DNA of 64,000 nt from Atrichornis clamosus (Eukaryota > Chordata > Aves > Passeriformes > Menuridae): assembly GCA_013400975.1 (NCBI GenBank), contig WBMZ01003074.1, positions 1 through 64,000 on the forward strand, read 5' to 3'. Of the stretch, positions 48,215-60,900 are shown one piece after another. Position numbers and translations under genes: made by a program. The notes beneath the pieces are model-generated. The model made no database searches. It saw only the letters and a list, made by a program, of their open reading frames with translations, and was not told the origin of the DNA. Positions within the stretch are counted from its first letter, which is position 1; every line of letters begins with the position of its first letter.

Positions 48215-48761
48215 CTGTGGGAATGGGGCAACACAACAAGTTTAAAGCTTGTTTCTGCTGTTGTACAAATAGGGCCAATTTAGAACTGTCCTCCCTCTCT
48301 GGGCAGTCTAGAGGCTGTTCGAGTGAGCCATGAAACAAAACTGCAGGTTGTCAACTCTTGGCTTTCTTGACAGATTGAGACTTATGAGCTGAGATATTTG
48401 TCAGGAGACAGGGCTCTGGAGAGGCTTCTCAGGCTTATCAAAACACTCATTTAAACTTAGCTTACTTAAATGTATTTAAAAATCACAGTCACTGGGGGAT
48501 TTTAAGATTTCATGTGTAAATGTTTGTGAAAAAACTTCAGACTTATAAACTCTGTCATAAAATGACAGTACATTTTGTTTCATGTTGTTTATGCTCTGAC
48601 CTTGGCTGCTGAGGCAAACCAGGCTGGCTGGCTGCAGGGCAGCACTGGGCAGTGCTCAGACAGCCCTGCTGGAATGACTTACATCTTTCGAATGTTGCTA
48701 GGAACTGAGAGTAATTAAAAAAAACACTTATCAATCACTTATATTTCCATTGTTACTTTAC
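48215..48761 (-). other. GPR87 coding intron
   Basis: 547-nt intron splitting codon 12 (phase 1), donor CCAG|GTAAAG at 48761 and acceptor CCCACAG at 48215. Mammalian GPR87 also has a small start exon at this point. Confidence 0.88.
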
Positions 48762-48795
48762 CTGGCAGTTTTCCATAGGACAGATTGTACCCCAT
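48762..48795 (-). CDS. GPR87: GPR87 start exon (34 nt)
   Basis: Encodes MGYNLSYGKLP plus the first base of codon 12, which with AC from the next exon gives Asp. The human protein begins MGFNLTLAKLP, so the match is decisive despite the tiny size. The ATG has A at -3 and G at +4. Donor CCAG|GTAAAG. The 5' edge of the exon is uncertain: the nearest AG acceptors lie at 48821-48822 and at a CTACAG closer in. Confidence 0.92.
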
Positions 48796-51700
48796 CCTTT
48801 TTGTTGCTGTAGGTTTTCAGCTGAAATGCCCTTCAGGAGTCCCACTGACAGCTGTGGATCCAGGATGCAGCGGGGGCTGTGCCAGGATGATGTTCTGGGG
48901 AAAAGAAATCCAGATTAAAACCAAAGCAAAACAGAAGAGCCCACCTTCCTGTCCTCTGCATGGAGAGGAGCTTTGTGAAAGGAGTTCCTCTGGAATTCCC
49001 AGTGAAAGGCTGAGGTGTGCTAAGGGCTGATCTTGGTACTGCACAGTGGTTCTGTTGTCAGGTCTTCATTGCCCCATCCTCACTCATTTCAGTGATGGAT
49101 GACCAAGAGTGGAATTTTTTTAAAAGCTTATCATCTCTCACTTCTTGAAGTAAAAAAGTTTAATCTGTAATTACGAGATATGTGTGTATAACTTCATAGT
49201 GTGTCCCTCAAATTGGGGTGGAAATGGCAAGTTGCTGTTCCTTTCTCATGGAAACTGGCACACAGGGAACACTGAAAACTGCAGAAACTCATTTATGCCA
49301 TGATGGGATTTTGCCAGTACCAGTTTGTAAGGCTATGCTCCAGCTTGTGCTTTCCTCTGTCAGCATGCATATGCAGTAACTTTTCTGTGCTTCACTTTTT
49401 GCTTACAAGTTTTGATAGGAAGACTGGAAAAGTGTTTCAGATCTCAGCAGTTCCACCAGACCTGACTGCCCTCATGGGAATGAAGAGGTAATGGAATTGC
49501 TGCAGCCCTTTTGCAGATCAGAACCTGTTTTAGGTGCCATCCCCAAGTAGGAACTATGTTGTGTAGCACTAGATGGCACCAAAGCAAGCCACTGTGTGTG
49601 AAAGCATCAGTAAAACCTTTAATTTGGGTATTTTAACCTTTTTATCAGTCTGGCTTCTTGCCTGGCACTATTTGCTCTGACAGTAACAAGCCTGCCAGGG
49701 GTGTTGCAGGTATTTTGTTTGCTCTGGGTCTGAGCAGCAGTAACCCGTCGTGCTTTGCTGTTGTTGAGGATTTGCAGCTCTCTTTTCTGCCCAGGAGGCA
49801 CAGAGATCAAAAGAATACGTGATCTTATGAAAAGATGCATATCTAACTCCTTACGCAAATAAGGTGCTTATTTCCCTGCTTTTCTCTTTTAAGTCTGCAT
49901 AATTTTGGATCTCTGGAAAACTTCTTGTTCTCAGGCTCTTCAAGCAAGTGCTCTCCCACATCCTCAGTCCAGAGAAGTCAGTGAGGCATTGGATGTGTTA
50001 CCTGGGATTTGAGGCAGAGCATGAGGTGACTCCTGTGTCCCCCTGCTGTAATCTGGGAAATGCTGCAGGATTCCATGGGGCTGGGGATGGATCTGTGTGG
50101 AATGGACTGCTCATGTACTGATGTTACTCTGGTCCCAAAGGAATTTGCTCTAAGTCCTGTCAAAAAAAGGCTCCTTTCTTTTTCCAGCTCTGCATCCATT
50201 CTTGTAGGTGGATGCTGTCACAAGAGACTGTGGAAATCCAGCGCCAGGTAGTACCAGTGGGTGTGTCTTCCTGCATAGATATTCCCGATGCAATCCAGAG
50301 GTTCTTCTCTTGTTTTACATCAGGTAGCTGTTTTCTGGTGCTGGTGGGGATGCTCCCTGCTGCAGGGATTTCTGCCTGGCCATCCTCTGGCCTCTCCCCC
50401 ACACTGGTCACGTTCCCATCTGCAGCTCGTGCTTTGCTGCCAGCAGGGATGGGCCATCCACAACAAGCCCTGTTCAGTATGGATCAAAATCCAGTTTCCT
50501 TCCTTCTGCAGTGTCTTGTTTCATGGGTACTGTTACTGAATCCACTGGCTGTCAGCCTGAATCTTTAGTGGTTTTATAGCTGGAAACTGCTGTGGAGGTT
50601 GGGCAGCAGCGACCGGCACCAGACCACCTCCACCACTGTAGCAGGAGGCTCTGCCCGGACGTTTCTCTCCAGCCCAGGGAACACCTGCAGTCCCCAGTCA
50701 GTCTCTGCGGGGCTGTCTGTGCCTCGGGGGTCTTGCCAGGATCCAAAGTGCTCCCGTGCTTGCCCTGCAGCTCCTGCTCAGGTGCCTCTGCCACCTGCCC
50801 AGTCCCTGCAGAACTGGCCTGTCTGGGTCAGAGCTGGTGCATCTCTGTCCTCCAGTAGCTTCATTCTTTCTGACAGAGACCACTATATTGCAGAGTCCAG
50901 GAGCAGGAACAAATTAATGCTTTATAGAGAATTCACTGGTTTTGCTGTGTTCTCTTGCAACAGGAAGTGAAGACTGTCTTCTCTTTGAAGACTATTTGAG
51001 GATATTTTGTAAATGCTCACTGACTGTGTATCTAATTGTGGATTTTTTACTTGTTTGAATGTGGTACTTTTGTGCTTGGCACGGCTGGCTTTCCTCTTCT
51101 TGTCCAGTTCTCTGGACACTTTTCTCACCAATTTCATTCTAAGCAGCTGTCTCAGTCTGCTATACAAATATATTCTGCTTGGATGGCTTTGAAGATGGAG
51201 GAAGCTGCTCCTCTATTCAAGTAGCTTTGTTATCCAGAATACATTATACTTCTTGTAGCTTCTGCCCTTCGTTGGTGGTTGATGAGATAATCTCTTGCTG
51301 CTGATGTGGACAGACTGGTTTATGTGCATGACTGAAGCAACCTCAGAGGAGAAATGAAATAACAGGCTGCATGGCAGCCTGCAGTGTCAGGTGGGTAGGG
51401 AATGACTGTAGAGTTTTTCTAGTGACTAAGGCTTTAACTTGCCTTCCTGCTTAAAGAAATTGTATATCCTCAAATCTAATCTTTTTTCACCCAATTTAAA
51501 ACTTTTTAAATTAGAAAACTCTCTTTGTGACCTAGACCAGCTATTCTATGTCATGGGGCTGCAGAGTCTTAAATGATGTTTTTTATTTGAGCACATAACG
51601 TGTTGATGTGTGGCTTTTTGCCAGTCCTTCTGCATTTGTCACAATAAGGTTGGGTAAATGACAGGGTTAATGTAGCAATAGACATGTTAGGCAGATATTA

Positions 51701-53977
51701 AACTTGCTGTTGGCTGGCTGCAATGGTGTTCTTTTCTGTTGCCTGTCAGAACCAAATCATGGAGTTGTTTGTAAAGATTTAGGGGGAAAAAGCATCGGTG
51801 CAGGCTGCAGGGTAAGAGCACGTGCCCATGAAGCTGCTGCAGGCAGACATGGAGCCTGTGTCACTGCTCTCTGTGTCAGCCTGCTCCGGTCCCCTGAGCC
51901 TGCTCCTGTCCCACGTTCCCTGAGCAAGCCTTGATGTTCTGTTTTTCCCTGCCTGCATCTACTTATCCTTCTTAGTGCTTTCTCTTGTTCACGACAAGCC
52001 TGGTCCCAGTAATTAGGGCACTGCCACCTTTCCCTTCCTTGGAGGCCTCTGTCAAAAATGGTCCATCTCCCTTTTGGTGAAGGTGTATGTTAATGTGCTG
52101 GTAATGCAGTGGAATAACCTGAAATTCCTGTTGGAATTGCTACGTACATCAGTGAGTTGCTCTCTTGTGCTTTGCACACTCTAATGGTGTTGGTGTTTTT
52201 GTAGCTGGTACATCCTGGTCCTTGGCCCTGCCTGGGGTGGGGTGGGAGCTCCTGGGGTGCCCCCGTGCTCTGAGCCGTGCTGGAGCCCCTGAGTGCCCCA
52301 TGCTGCTGGCTGAGCTGGGGTGCCCAGCACCCACCCCGCGTGTCAGACCTGGCCACCCAGCCCGTGTCGCTGCTTCCCTCAGCCAGGGACCGGGGAGAGC
52401 AGCCCTGGGGGCTTCGTGCCCCCGGCCCCATTGCCCACTGTCCTTGGAGCGAGGCAGAGGGTGTGAGGCTGGTGTGGGCTGGCTCCCTGTGCCAGGAACA
52501 CTGCTGTGCTCAACCAGCTGCATTGCAGAGGCTGAAAGGAAAGGACTGGGGTATAACTGGCCTCATCTGTGGCTTACAGTGCCTGTCTTCTTAGCCACAG
52601 CCAGAAATAGGAACCTGCCCCTGCTCAGAAAGCTGCTCGTCTGCTCCAGCATCTGGCACAAAACCCCCTTCTGGGTTTTCAGGTTCCTCCTTGAACTTCC
52701 CCTCATTTCCAGTCTGGCTCTCCTCTCACGTGTCTCGGAGCAGCAGAGTCCTGCCCTGGGTGAGCTGCCATGCAACTGGCTTCCCTCTGCCTTTGGCTGC
52801 TGTCCCCAGGATCCTGTCCTGTCCCTGCCCTGTCCTATCCATTTGTCTTCAGAAGACAGGAAGGGCAGTGGTCAGGGCACACACCTGCCCGGGCCCTGAG
52901 CTGACCTCCATGCTGGGATGCACAGAGGAGCAGCTGGCCCTCGGCTCCGTGCTGGGACACGCTGCTGGCAGGGATGCTGTCCCCACACTTGCTCTGCCTA
53001 AGAGAGGTCCCCTGTCACCTGCAGGGCCCCACACAGAGGCACTGACTGACGGCACGGGTTAGTCCTCCTCGGTCCTCTGTCTGTGACAGCTGGAAGTGCC
53101 ACGTGTGGCCCCAGTGCCTGGGCTGGATGTGCCTGGTGTCAGAGCAACCGCCTAAATGTGCTCACTCAGGCTGTACCTGAGTCTTTACCTGCGCTGCACC
53201 TGAAATCTCACAGCCTGTTTGCACCTGTAACTCATTGTACAGTGTCACTGGGGTAGCAGAATGCTGGAATAAGCATTCAATACCATCTAGTATTCAAAAT
53301 TCTCATTTTGGGGGAATATGCCCTTAGGATAACATGATTTCCTCACTTTAAAAAGAAACATTTAAAGTATTTGGACTGAAAATCTAATTTTCTCAAAGCC
53401 ACTTTTGGAATATTTTGTCCAAATGTAGCCATTAATTTTTGTCTCATTTCAAATGAATGAATACAAACCCTAATTGTCCCCTGTGTGGGTCATGAGGTGT
53501 TGCCTGAGCTATCAAGTTCGTTCTTTTTTCTGTCTTTTGAACTGTTACTCGCTAAAAATTCATAGATTGTATTACCTACTTTGAATCAGATTTTCTATGC
53601 AGAAGTTGCAGAATCTAGTAACTGTTGTTAATCATTACTGTAAGACTGGTTTTTAGCTTATTTGCAGAACCTAAAGCTGCACAAATTCCCTTTCCCCTTG
53701 CGTAGGCACCATAGTCTCCAGGTGATGCTGAAGGAATGCTTCCCAGTCCTTTGCTGCATCAATGACCAGCATGTGCACTGTCCATGGCCCAAAGGCAGGA
53801 GGTACCATCAGTGGTCACTGTGGGTCTGGTCAGGTGTGCTGGGCTGTGGCCCCAGGAGGGGCTCCGAGGGGCCCGGCACCTCAGTGCCACCTCTAAGGAG
53901 GTGAGGAAGGAATGTTGTGCCAAGGTACAGCTCCACAGCTCCCCTGGGCTGCAGTGCTTTTTGCATGAGAAGTTGAG
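48796..53977. other. spacer upstream of GPR87, part 1
   Basis: Mostly ordinary sequence. 52.2-53.1 kb is G+C-rich and therefore holds long chance open frames (up to 244 codons on the plus strand). No known gene or mobile element recognised. Confidence 0.7.
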
Positions 53978-54117
53978 ATCTGCCAACAGAATTGGTATCA
54001 CCTGGGCAGCAGATGAGCAGCTGCTGTGGGTGCAAGAGGAGCTGCTCATCTGCCAACAGAACTGGTATCACCTGGGCAGCAGATGAGCAGCTGCTGTGGG
54101 TGCAAGAGGAGCTGGGT
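53978..54117 (+). repeat. 70-bp tandem duplication
   Basis: Two nearly identical 70-bp units, each starting ATCTGCCAACAGAA(T/C)TGG and ending GCAAGAGGAGCTG, occur head to tail. They differ at about one position, so the duplication is recent, or is an assembly artefact like the one just to the right. Confidence 0.9.
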
Positions 54118-54135
54118 TGCAATTGCTGGGTGCTT

Positions 54136-54137
<2 letters not shown>

Positions 54138-54167
<30 letters not shown>

Positions 54168-54277
54168 GAGAAAAGCAAAAAAAGAGAACTCAACGCAGTG
54201 GTTGGAAGANCCTTTTCTTTTTCTTTTTTTTTTTGGAGAAAAGCAAAAAAAGAGAACTCAACGCAGTGGTTGGAAGA
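54138..54277. other. assembly gap (single N) flanked by unmerged duplicate sequence
   Basis: The sequence just left of the N at 54210 (T-rich tract, then GGAGAAAAGCAAAAAAAGAG through GTGGTTGGAAGA) is repeated immediately to its right and differs only in poly-T length. This is the pattern of two contig ends that overlap but were not merged because of the homopolymer. Confidence 0.85.
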
Positions 54278-57200
54278 GCTGGGATAATGAATATTTTCTG
54301 AGTAAGGCAGCATCTAATTAGTGAGGAGGAAAGGAACTCTGGAATGTTTTCTTTGCTTCTTTCTAGAAGCTGCTGCTGGTTGTGGCTGCACAAACCCTGC
54401 TGGCAGTGGGAGCTGTGCTGTAGCCCTGTGGAGGGGCTTTCCTTGGCCCCCACCAAGAATGCAGCCCCCGAGCACAACCTCAGCAGGGCCACGTGCAGGT
54501 GAGGGTCCCAAAGCTCCTGTGCAGGTGAGCAGGCAGGTCCCTGGTGCTGCCACAGAGCGCGGTGCCACTCTGCCAGTGCCACGTCCCGGTGCCACAGGGC
54601 CGTGAGCCACGGCTGGCACGGGGGCCACGGGGGCCATGCTCTGCAGCCCACCAGCAGAAGGCCACGGCTTGCTGGGGTGCCAGGCTTGAGTTGTTGGAGG
54701 TTTTTGCTCCAACAAAAGTATCGGCTTTTAGGTTTGATTATTATGCAGTGAAAAACATTAAGTGAAAATTTCAAAATGACACTTTAAAAAGAGTCAAGAC
54801 GTTGTCTAGAGCACAAGCACAAAAATGCAGGTATGTGATTGGTGGCATTGCACCTTAATCCATTGGACCTCTGTCTGTTGTGCCTCTATCACATCCCTCA
54901 GACGCCACTGTGAGAAAATATCTTGGGAAATCAAAATAATGATTGGTATGTGTATGTAGCCAGTGCCATTTAAACTTTTCAGTAGTTCCAGTCTTAACTT
55001 TCAGGTGTTTTTACTTTGCATTGAAACAATTTCTATTGGTTTTTTGTATGCAATCCTAATTCACATCATAGAAGGACCAAAAAATCCTCACGTGCTGGTG
55101 TCAGCTGGTTTCTCTGTGCTCCAGTACATCCTGCTGCAGCACAATCCTCTGTGTGCTACTTGCAGCAGCACCACTGCTTGAAAGAGGAAGGAAAAGGACA
55201 CGGGGATTTTACGGGGCGACGGGGAGAAGTCCAGTCTGGTGTAAGGCTGTTTTGTTGTGCACTGCCCGGAGAGTTCCCACTCTGCTGCTCTCGGAGTGGG
55301 AGGCTGCCAGCCACGGGCAGGGCTTCGGCTGCGAGAGCTGCGGCTCCTCCTCCCAGCCGGCTCTGCTGCTCTCAGCTCCTGGTACAGAGGCAGCGGTTGC
55401 TGCTGCAGTGAGGATGATGGAAGGTGGTAAAAGTCCAGTTTATACTGCTCAGCGTCAGTTGTCTCTTTGGTATGTCACTGATGTTTTCTTGAGGAAGAAC
55501 CAGAAGCAGTGGTTGCTGCAGTACCTTGTGTGAGGTTCAATGTTGGTCAGATATAGAAAACGCATCTTCTGATAATTGACAGTGATAGATTTTAATTTAT
55601 TTTTTTAAGGTGTTACGGTAATTTGTCATGTTGGAAAGGGTTAAGGCTGCTGAGGGGTAGGAGTAACTCTTGCCACCTTCCTCTAGTGCCTTCCTGGCAG
55701 CCCTGGGGTTGGTGTCTGCTGCAGGCTGGGCTCCTGTGGTGTGGTGGGTCTGGAGCTCATGGTGTGTGTCAGGTGCGTTTTCACTTAGTTCCAAACTGTT
55801 AATAAATATTGCACAGTTCAAGTTGAATGCTACAGTTGTACCACAGGGGGCTTGCCTGGCTTCTCCTGGTTCTCACTGGATCAAAGAGGAGGTTCCTTGT
55901 GAATTTTGCTGTGTGAAGGTGAACAAGGGTCTTGTAAAAAATGAGAAGGAGCATTCCTGTCACTGGTTCCTGGTCTGTCTCATCCAGGGCTCTGTGCCGA
56001 GGGGTGGTTAGAAGCCTGTGGCCTCTGAAGTGCTGCTTTGGTGTTGAACACGCTCTGGATGGGGCCTTGCTGCCCCTGTCCTGGTGCTCATTCCCTGTTA
56101 GCCACGCTGCCCTGGCTCAGCCATGCTCCCAGGATCCGTGGGGCAGGTGACTCCCCAGTGTCCCCGAGCTCTGGAGCTGCAGCCCTGGCACGGGTGTGTG
56201 CCAGCACAGGACGGGCTGCGGGTCAGGTGCTGGGCGAGCTGGTCTCCCCGCTCCCTCCCTGCCCTGCAGGGGCCCCGGCAGCCTGGTAGGGAGCCGAGGC
56301 TGAGACACTGGTCTGAGCCAGGGAGGGAGGAGGGCTAATGGCTGATGCTGCTGGAAATTTGCTGCTTTTTTCTCCCACCCCCCTAATGCAAACAGATGGT
56401 TTCTGTGTCTCTGGTCCCCACACACCCTTCAGGCTCTCTCCTCTCTGCTTCCTCCTGCAAGAACTTCCCCACATCCTCCATACCAGGGGTTGTCCCAAGT
56501 GGCGCCATCCCTCCTCCCCATGGAGTTGTGAGGCAGGAGAGGGTCTGTGGTGCCCCAGGGCTGCTGGCCCACCCGCAGAGGGAGGAGAGGATAAGCTTCT
56601 CAAAACCAGAGAAGCGCTGGCGGCTTCTGTGCTCAGGGCCAAGTGCCTGGGAGTGAATCACTGACATCAGCCAAAGGTTGCCTGAATTTCCTGGTTTCCC
56701 TTCCTAAAGAAGGTTGCAGAGTCTTCTTAAAAAAGATGGATAAAAGCATGAAATGCTCCCAGTCTCCAGATGGAGCAGACGTAAGGAGAGTGGCTGCAGG
56801 CCCTATAGCACACAAACAAGTCCTTTCTTAACAAACCCTTGACTCGCGCTGCGGCTCCCAGTGCTCCGTAACCAAGAACAACCTTTTCAATATGAAATCT
56901 CCTTAAAAGACAGAGGTTTTTGCAAGCACCTTAGATATTTCCCAAGCTGTGAGACTCATCAGATCTAGTCTGTAAGTTGCTCATTCGGAGCTATGTGGTT
57001 TTTCCAGTGAACGTGACAAGTTTTAACATGACTTGAGTGAAGTACGAAGGAAGAGAACATTTATTCTGTTAATATAGTGAAGAGAGATCAAGTTTGCTTT
57101 CCTATACTGAGAGAGGTGAAAGGGAATATAGTACAAGCCCTTTTATAGCAAATTCAGATCTTGTAGTTACTGAATCTTACTTTATATGAGTTAAACTCTG

Positions 57201-57501
57201 TCAGGAAGTGAGTTACTGAAACGTGCCTGCACATCGAATCGTACCTTAGAAGGAAAGATTAGTAGAAACCCATTTTTTCTTTTCCTTTTGGAATAAGGTA
57301 ATGAATAGTAGGTATGAATGAACAAAAGGTTGGTAAAGGCATGCTACTTTGAGACCTTTTCACACTTTTAATTGATCCAACATTCAGTTGGTTTGCAGCA
57401 ACTGTATCTTAATTCCTGTTTTTTCAGTCAAGGTGAGAAAATGCAAACAGATTCACTGAACAACTTATCCAATGCTTCTCCGAAGGTCAGAGCTCACTTA
57501 C
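54278..57501. other. spacer upstream of GPR87, part 2
   Basis: G+C-rich stretches (54.4-54.7, 55.2-55.4, 56.1-56.6 kb) separated by AT-rich DNA. No gene or mobile element recognised. Confidence 0.7.
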
Positions 57502-57960
57502 CTGTCACCATTGTCGCCTTCCGCCTGTCTCCGAGCTGCATCCCGAAAGTGCCTCAGACTCCTCCAAAACGCATCTTGAGACTACAGCAGGCAGGAGAGT
57601 ATTTCCTGGGAGAAGGCAGCTGAACAAACCATGTCTGGCAGTAAGATTTTGGGCTTCCAGTGGCTTTTCTTTTTTTTTTGTGATACCTGATCAGAGTCAA
57701 AATTCCCCCGGCCAGGAGCAACTGGAGCAACTGGCTTTCTCATTCCTGGGAATGACTCACATGGCAGGGTAGGTGAGCGCGCTCCCGCTCACTTCCTGGC
57801 TCCGGAGCAGCTGGGGCGCCCAGGACGCAGACAGTGATTCACCTGGGAGGGGGTGCTGTGCAGGGCTGGAGCCTTCGCGGGGAGCCGCTGCCAGAGCCTG
57901 CAGTGGTGCTCCACTGCAGCCCGTGCTGCCCTGCCTCTGCCTCCCCGGGGATACTGGGTG
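57502..57960 (-). promoter_or_regulatory. candidate distal GPR87 promoter and first exon
   Basis: On the minus strand an exon-like stretch ends at 57502 in a perfect donor, GACAG|GTAAGTG. Upstream lie an AP-1 site (TGACTCA on the plus strand, 57753-57759) and a small CpG-richer block (57770-57950). The nearest downstream receptor exon on this strand is the GPR87 start exon. The link is inferred. Confidence 0.3.
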
Positions 57961-60900
57961 CATGTGGACTTAATGGGATCCTGAAAAATCTGGTGCTGGA
58001 TAGATGAAAATATCTGCTAATCAAGATTATCTTCTCAATTATTAATTTGATTTTGTCTGGACATCTTTAGTGCTGTGCTTTGAACAGATCCTCTCTTCTA
58101 AATAACGTGTAGGATAAAAGCAGAATGCTGAGTCTGTCACTCAGTACTGCAGCTGAAATGACTGGAATGTCTGTTCCCTGCTGTGGTGCTCCTTAGGACT
58201 GGCTGAGCCCACTGCCTCTCACAGCCCCACCCTCAGTGGTCCTGGCTCTACACACGTGTACAGTCAGACTATTTAGTGTCTTTAGAACACTGACATAATC
58301 ATGGGACAAAATTGGGACATATTGTATTGGGACTGTTCTATTTGAACAAAATTCTGCTTTGTGTCAGTGGAGGATGAAGTGCCCATTTTTGCCTCCTTTA
58401 AAAGAAAACAAATTGCCATCTCCCTCGTTAAAAATTAAGGAGAAAAGAAAAAATAATCTCAGTGCTCTGAGAGCAGTGGCTGCCGAGGCCTTTTTCTGTC
58501 AGTTCTGCCTGGACTTCTCCATATGCTTTTTTTTTTTTTTCCCCTCAGAGATCTGAGGACCTGAGCCCCCAGTCCCCCTCTGCTGAGTCTGGACACCCCT
58601 CTGCACAGGAGCTCTGTCAGCTGCATGGAGCCTGGGGGGCTGAGCCAGAGCAGGACCTACCTGCTGCCCCTGCAGTGCTGAGCAGCTTCCTCTGGCCTGT
58701 GTCCAGGGAACCCTGTGCTAAATCCCACATTTCTGCTCGTGGGCAGACTGCAAAATTTCCTCTTGCCTCAGGAACTCTCCCTTGAATCAGGCACAGTCCC
58801 TGAGAGACTGCTGGCACAGCTTGCCTTTGCAGACCAGCTTTTGCAAGGCAAAGCAAACCATGCAGATGAAGCTGTAGGAACCCGGGTTCACTGTGTTGTG
58901 TTTTCAGCTTTATTGTCACAAGCTGCCAAACTCATCCCAAGAGCTGGATGTCCAGACATTGGTAGATGGTTGCAGGCACATGGCATCCCCTGAGGATGGA
59001 GAAGGCTTTCCCTGCAGGTAGGGAGAGGAGATTTGATGAAGCCTTTGCCTCGCTCAGATGTTGCACATGACTGTGTAGGACGGTGTGTGCCAGCCTCCAT
59101 TTCACCTTCTTCTGGCTGTCCCTCGTGCTCCAGGGTTTGGCAGCTGCCTGTTGGAGATTGGGAACTAAAGTCAGAGGGTGTGTGAGTAGTTCATGCCCTC
59201 CTGGAACAATCCCCTACACGCTGGGCTTTGCTCGGCATGAGGCACGCTCTGGAGCCAGGCGCTGTGCTGGGTCCTGGGTGTGGAGCACAATTCCTGCATC
59301 CCTGCTGAGGGGCACAGCTGGACCCCAGGGCACACGGATGCTCCTGTGGCCTCAGGCCTGCAGTCCAGACACGGCAGGACAGCACTTTACGGCCACGATT
59401 ATGCTGCTGTTCTTCAGCACTGCCAGTGCTGGTGGTCTCACAGGCTGGAGTCTGAGAACCAGTGCAGCAGGATGTGCCACGGGGAAAGAGAGAAGGAATT
59501 GGAAGTGAAAACTGAAATGTTTAGAAAAACGTGATTTAGTCTCTTACAGAGACCCAAGAGTTTAAGAGTTGGCACTCTGGGAATGGAGTGCACACACCAA
59601 AGCCAGTGTGTTGGTGGTGGTCAATGAATAAATAAAATCTACACCAGACTGGGGTTTTGGTTTGTTTAGTTTTTGAATATGGTGCAAAGGCACATTAACT
59701 TTTCTTTAAAATCCTCTGTATTTTGGTGTATCAGTAAAACACGATGGGTTAGAATGCAGTGCCCAGGCATCCCTGAGCAGGCTCCAAGGCAGACGTGTTG
59801 TTGGCTGCTCCCAGGCTGGAGCAGGTCAGGACAAGCTGACACATGAAACACTGAAACGTGGGGAGCTTGTCGTAAAAACAGCGCGGAAGAAACGCGGGGC
59901 TCTGATGTAAAGAAAAGCTGAAGGTAACCTGTAACTTCACTATTGTTCACATTATTTAAAGGCTGGATGTCCCTTTTTGTGTTTTGGTGATTAGAGAGCA
60001 GCTCTCAGATTTCATAAGAACCTGAACAACGTTATTACAACAATTACTGTGTTGCTTCATTCTAAAACTTGTTCACTGCCATATTTAGCAATGTGAACTG
60101 CCAGGTTATGTTAAAGCAGATTCACCACCTGGGTAATGCACAGGACTGGCTGTTTCTGTTTTTTAAGCATAAAAACGTCAGCAAGATCAGAGCTTGTGAC
60201 ATGGGGAGGATTCTCCAGCGTTACAGCTGCAGAAGTGAAGGTGGAGGTGCTTCTGGCAGGGGAAGTGTGTTGGAAGAGCTGACACTTCCCCTTTCCTGAG
60301 GTGGATTACTCCAGTCATGGTGTGATGCCTGTCACTAACAGGGAAGGAAAGAGGAAAGTAGCTAAATAAGAACTGATTCTAAAAGCTAAGTTCTTTTTCC
60401 CCTCTATCCTCGAGTTCCTCACAGTGTGCTGATAGGGAACCTGACGTTCCAGGCCTAGGCTGGCTGGTCCTGTCTGTAGGATCAGGTCTGTGCTGGTGCC
60501 TTCAGTCCTTCCCTGTGCCCTGCTGGCTCTGTGTGTGCGCCATCGGGTGGGTCATACCTTGGCTGCTTGACTCGGCTTCCCAGCTCTTGTTCAGGATGCA
60601 GACTGTTGGTTTGAATCTCTAATTAATTGAAGCATGCTGTGTGTTATGAGAGTTTTCTCAGCTCTCAGAATTGTGGGAGCCTGGATGGAGGGATGTGTGT
60701 ACCTGTGCCGAGGGTCAGGACGTCTGTGAAGAGCAGTTTGTCTTTGGGCACTCAGGAATTACTGTGCTGTTCCTCTGAGGAGAAGCAGTCCAAAAACTGG
60801 ATGGTGCATTTGTTAGGCAAGGGTGTAAAATACTTCATTTTTCTGAAACACAAATAAAATAAAAAATTCAAAGAAATTTATATAAGCCTTTATGTACCCA

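Noticed and set aside
47202..48338. GPR87 frame extended upstream to 48338
   Set aside because: The extension lacks an ATG (it begins at TTG), does not resemble GPR87, and crosses a clear acceptor at 48215. The 34-nt exon at 48762-48795 supplies the true start.
52165..52899. 244-codon plus-strand open frame
   Set aside because: It starts at TTG, lies in G+C-rich DNA where stops are rare, is rich in Pro/Leu/Ala/Gly/Ser without a domain, and a few frames of this length are expected by chance in 64 kb.
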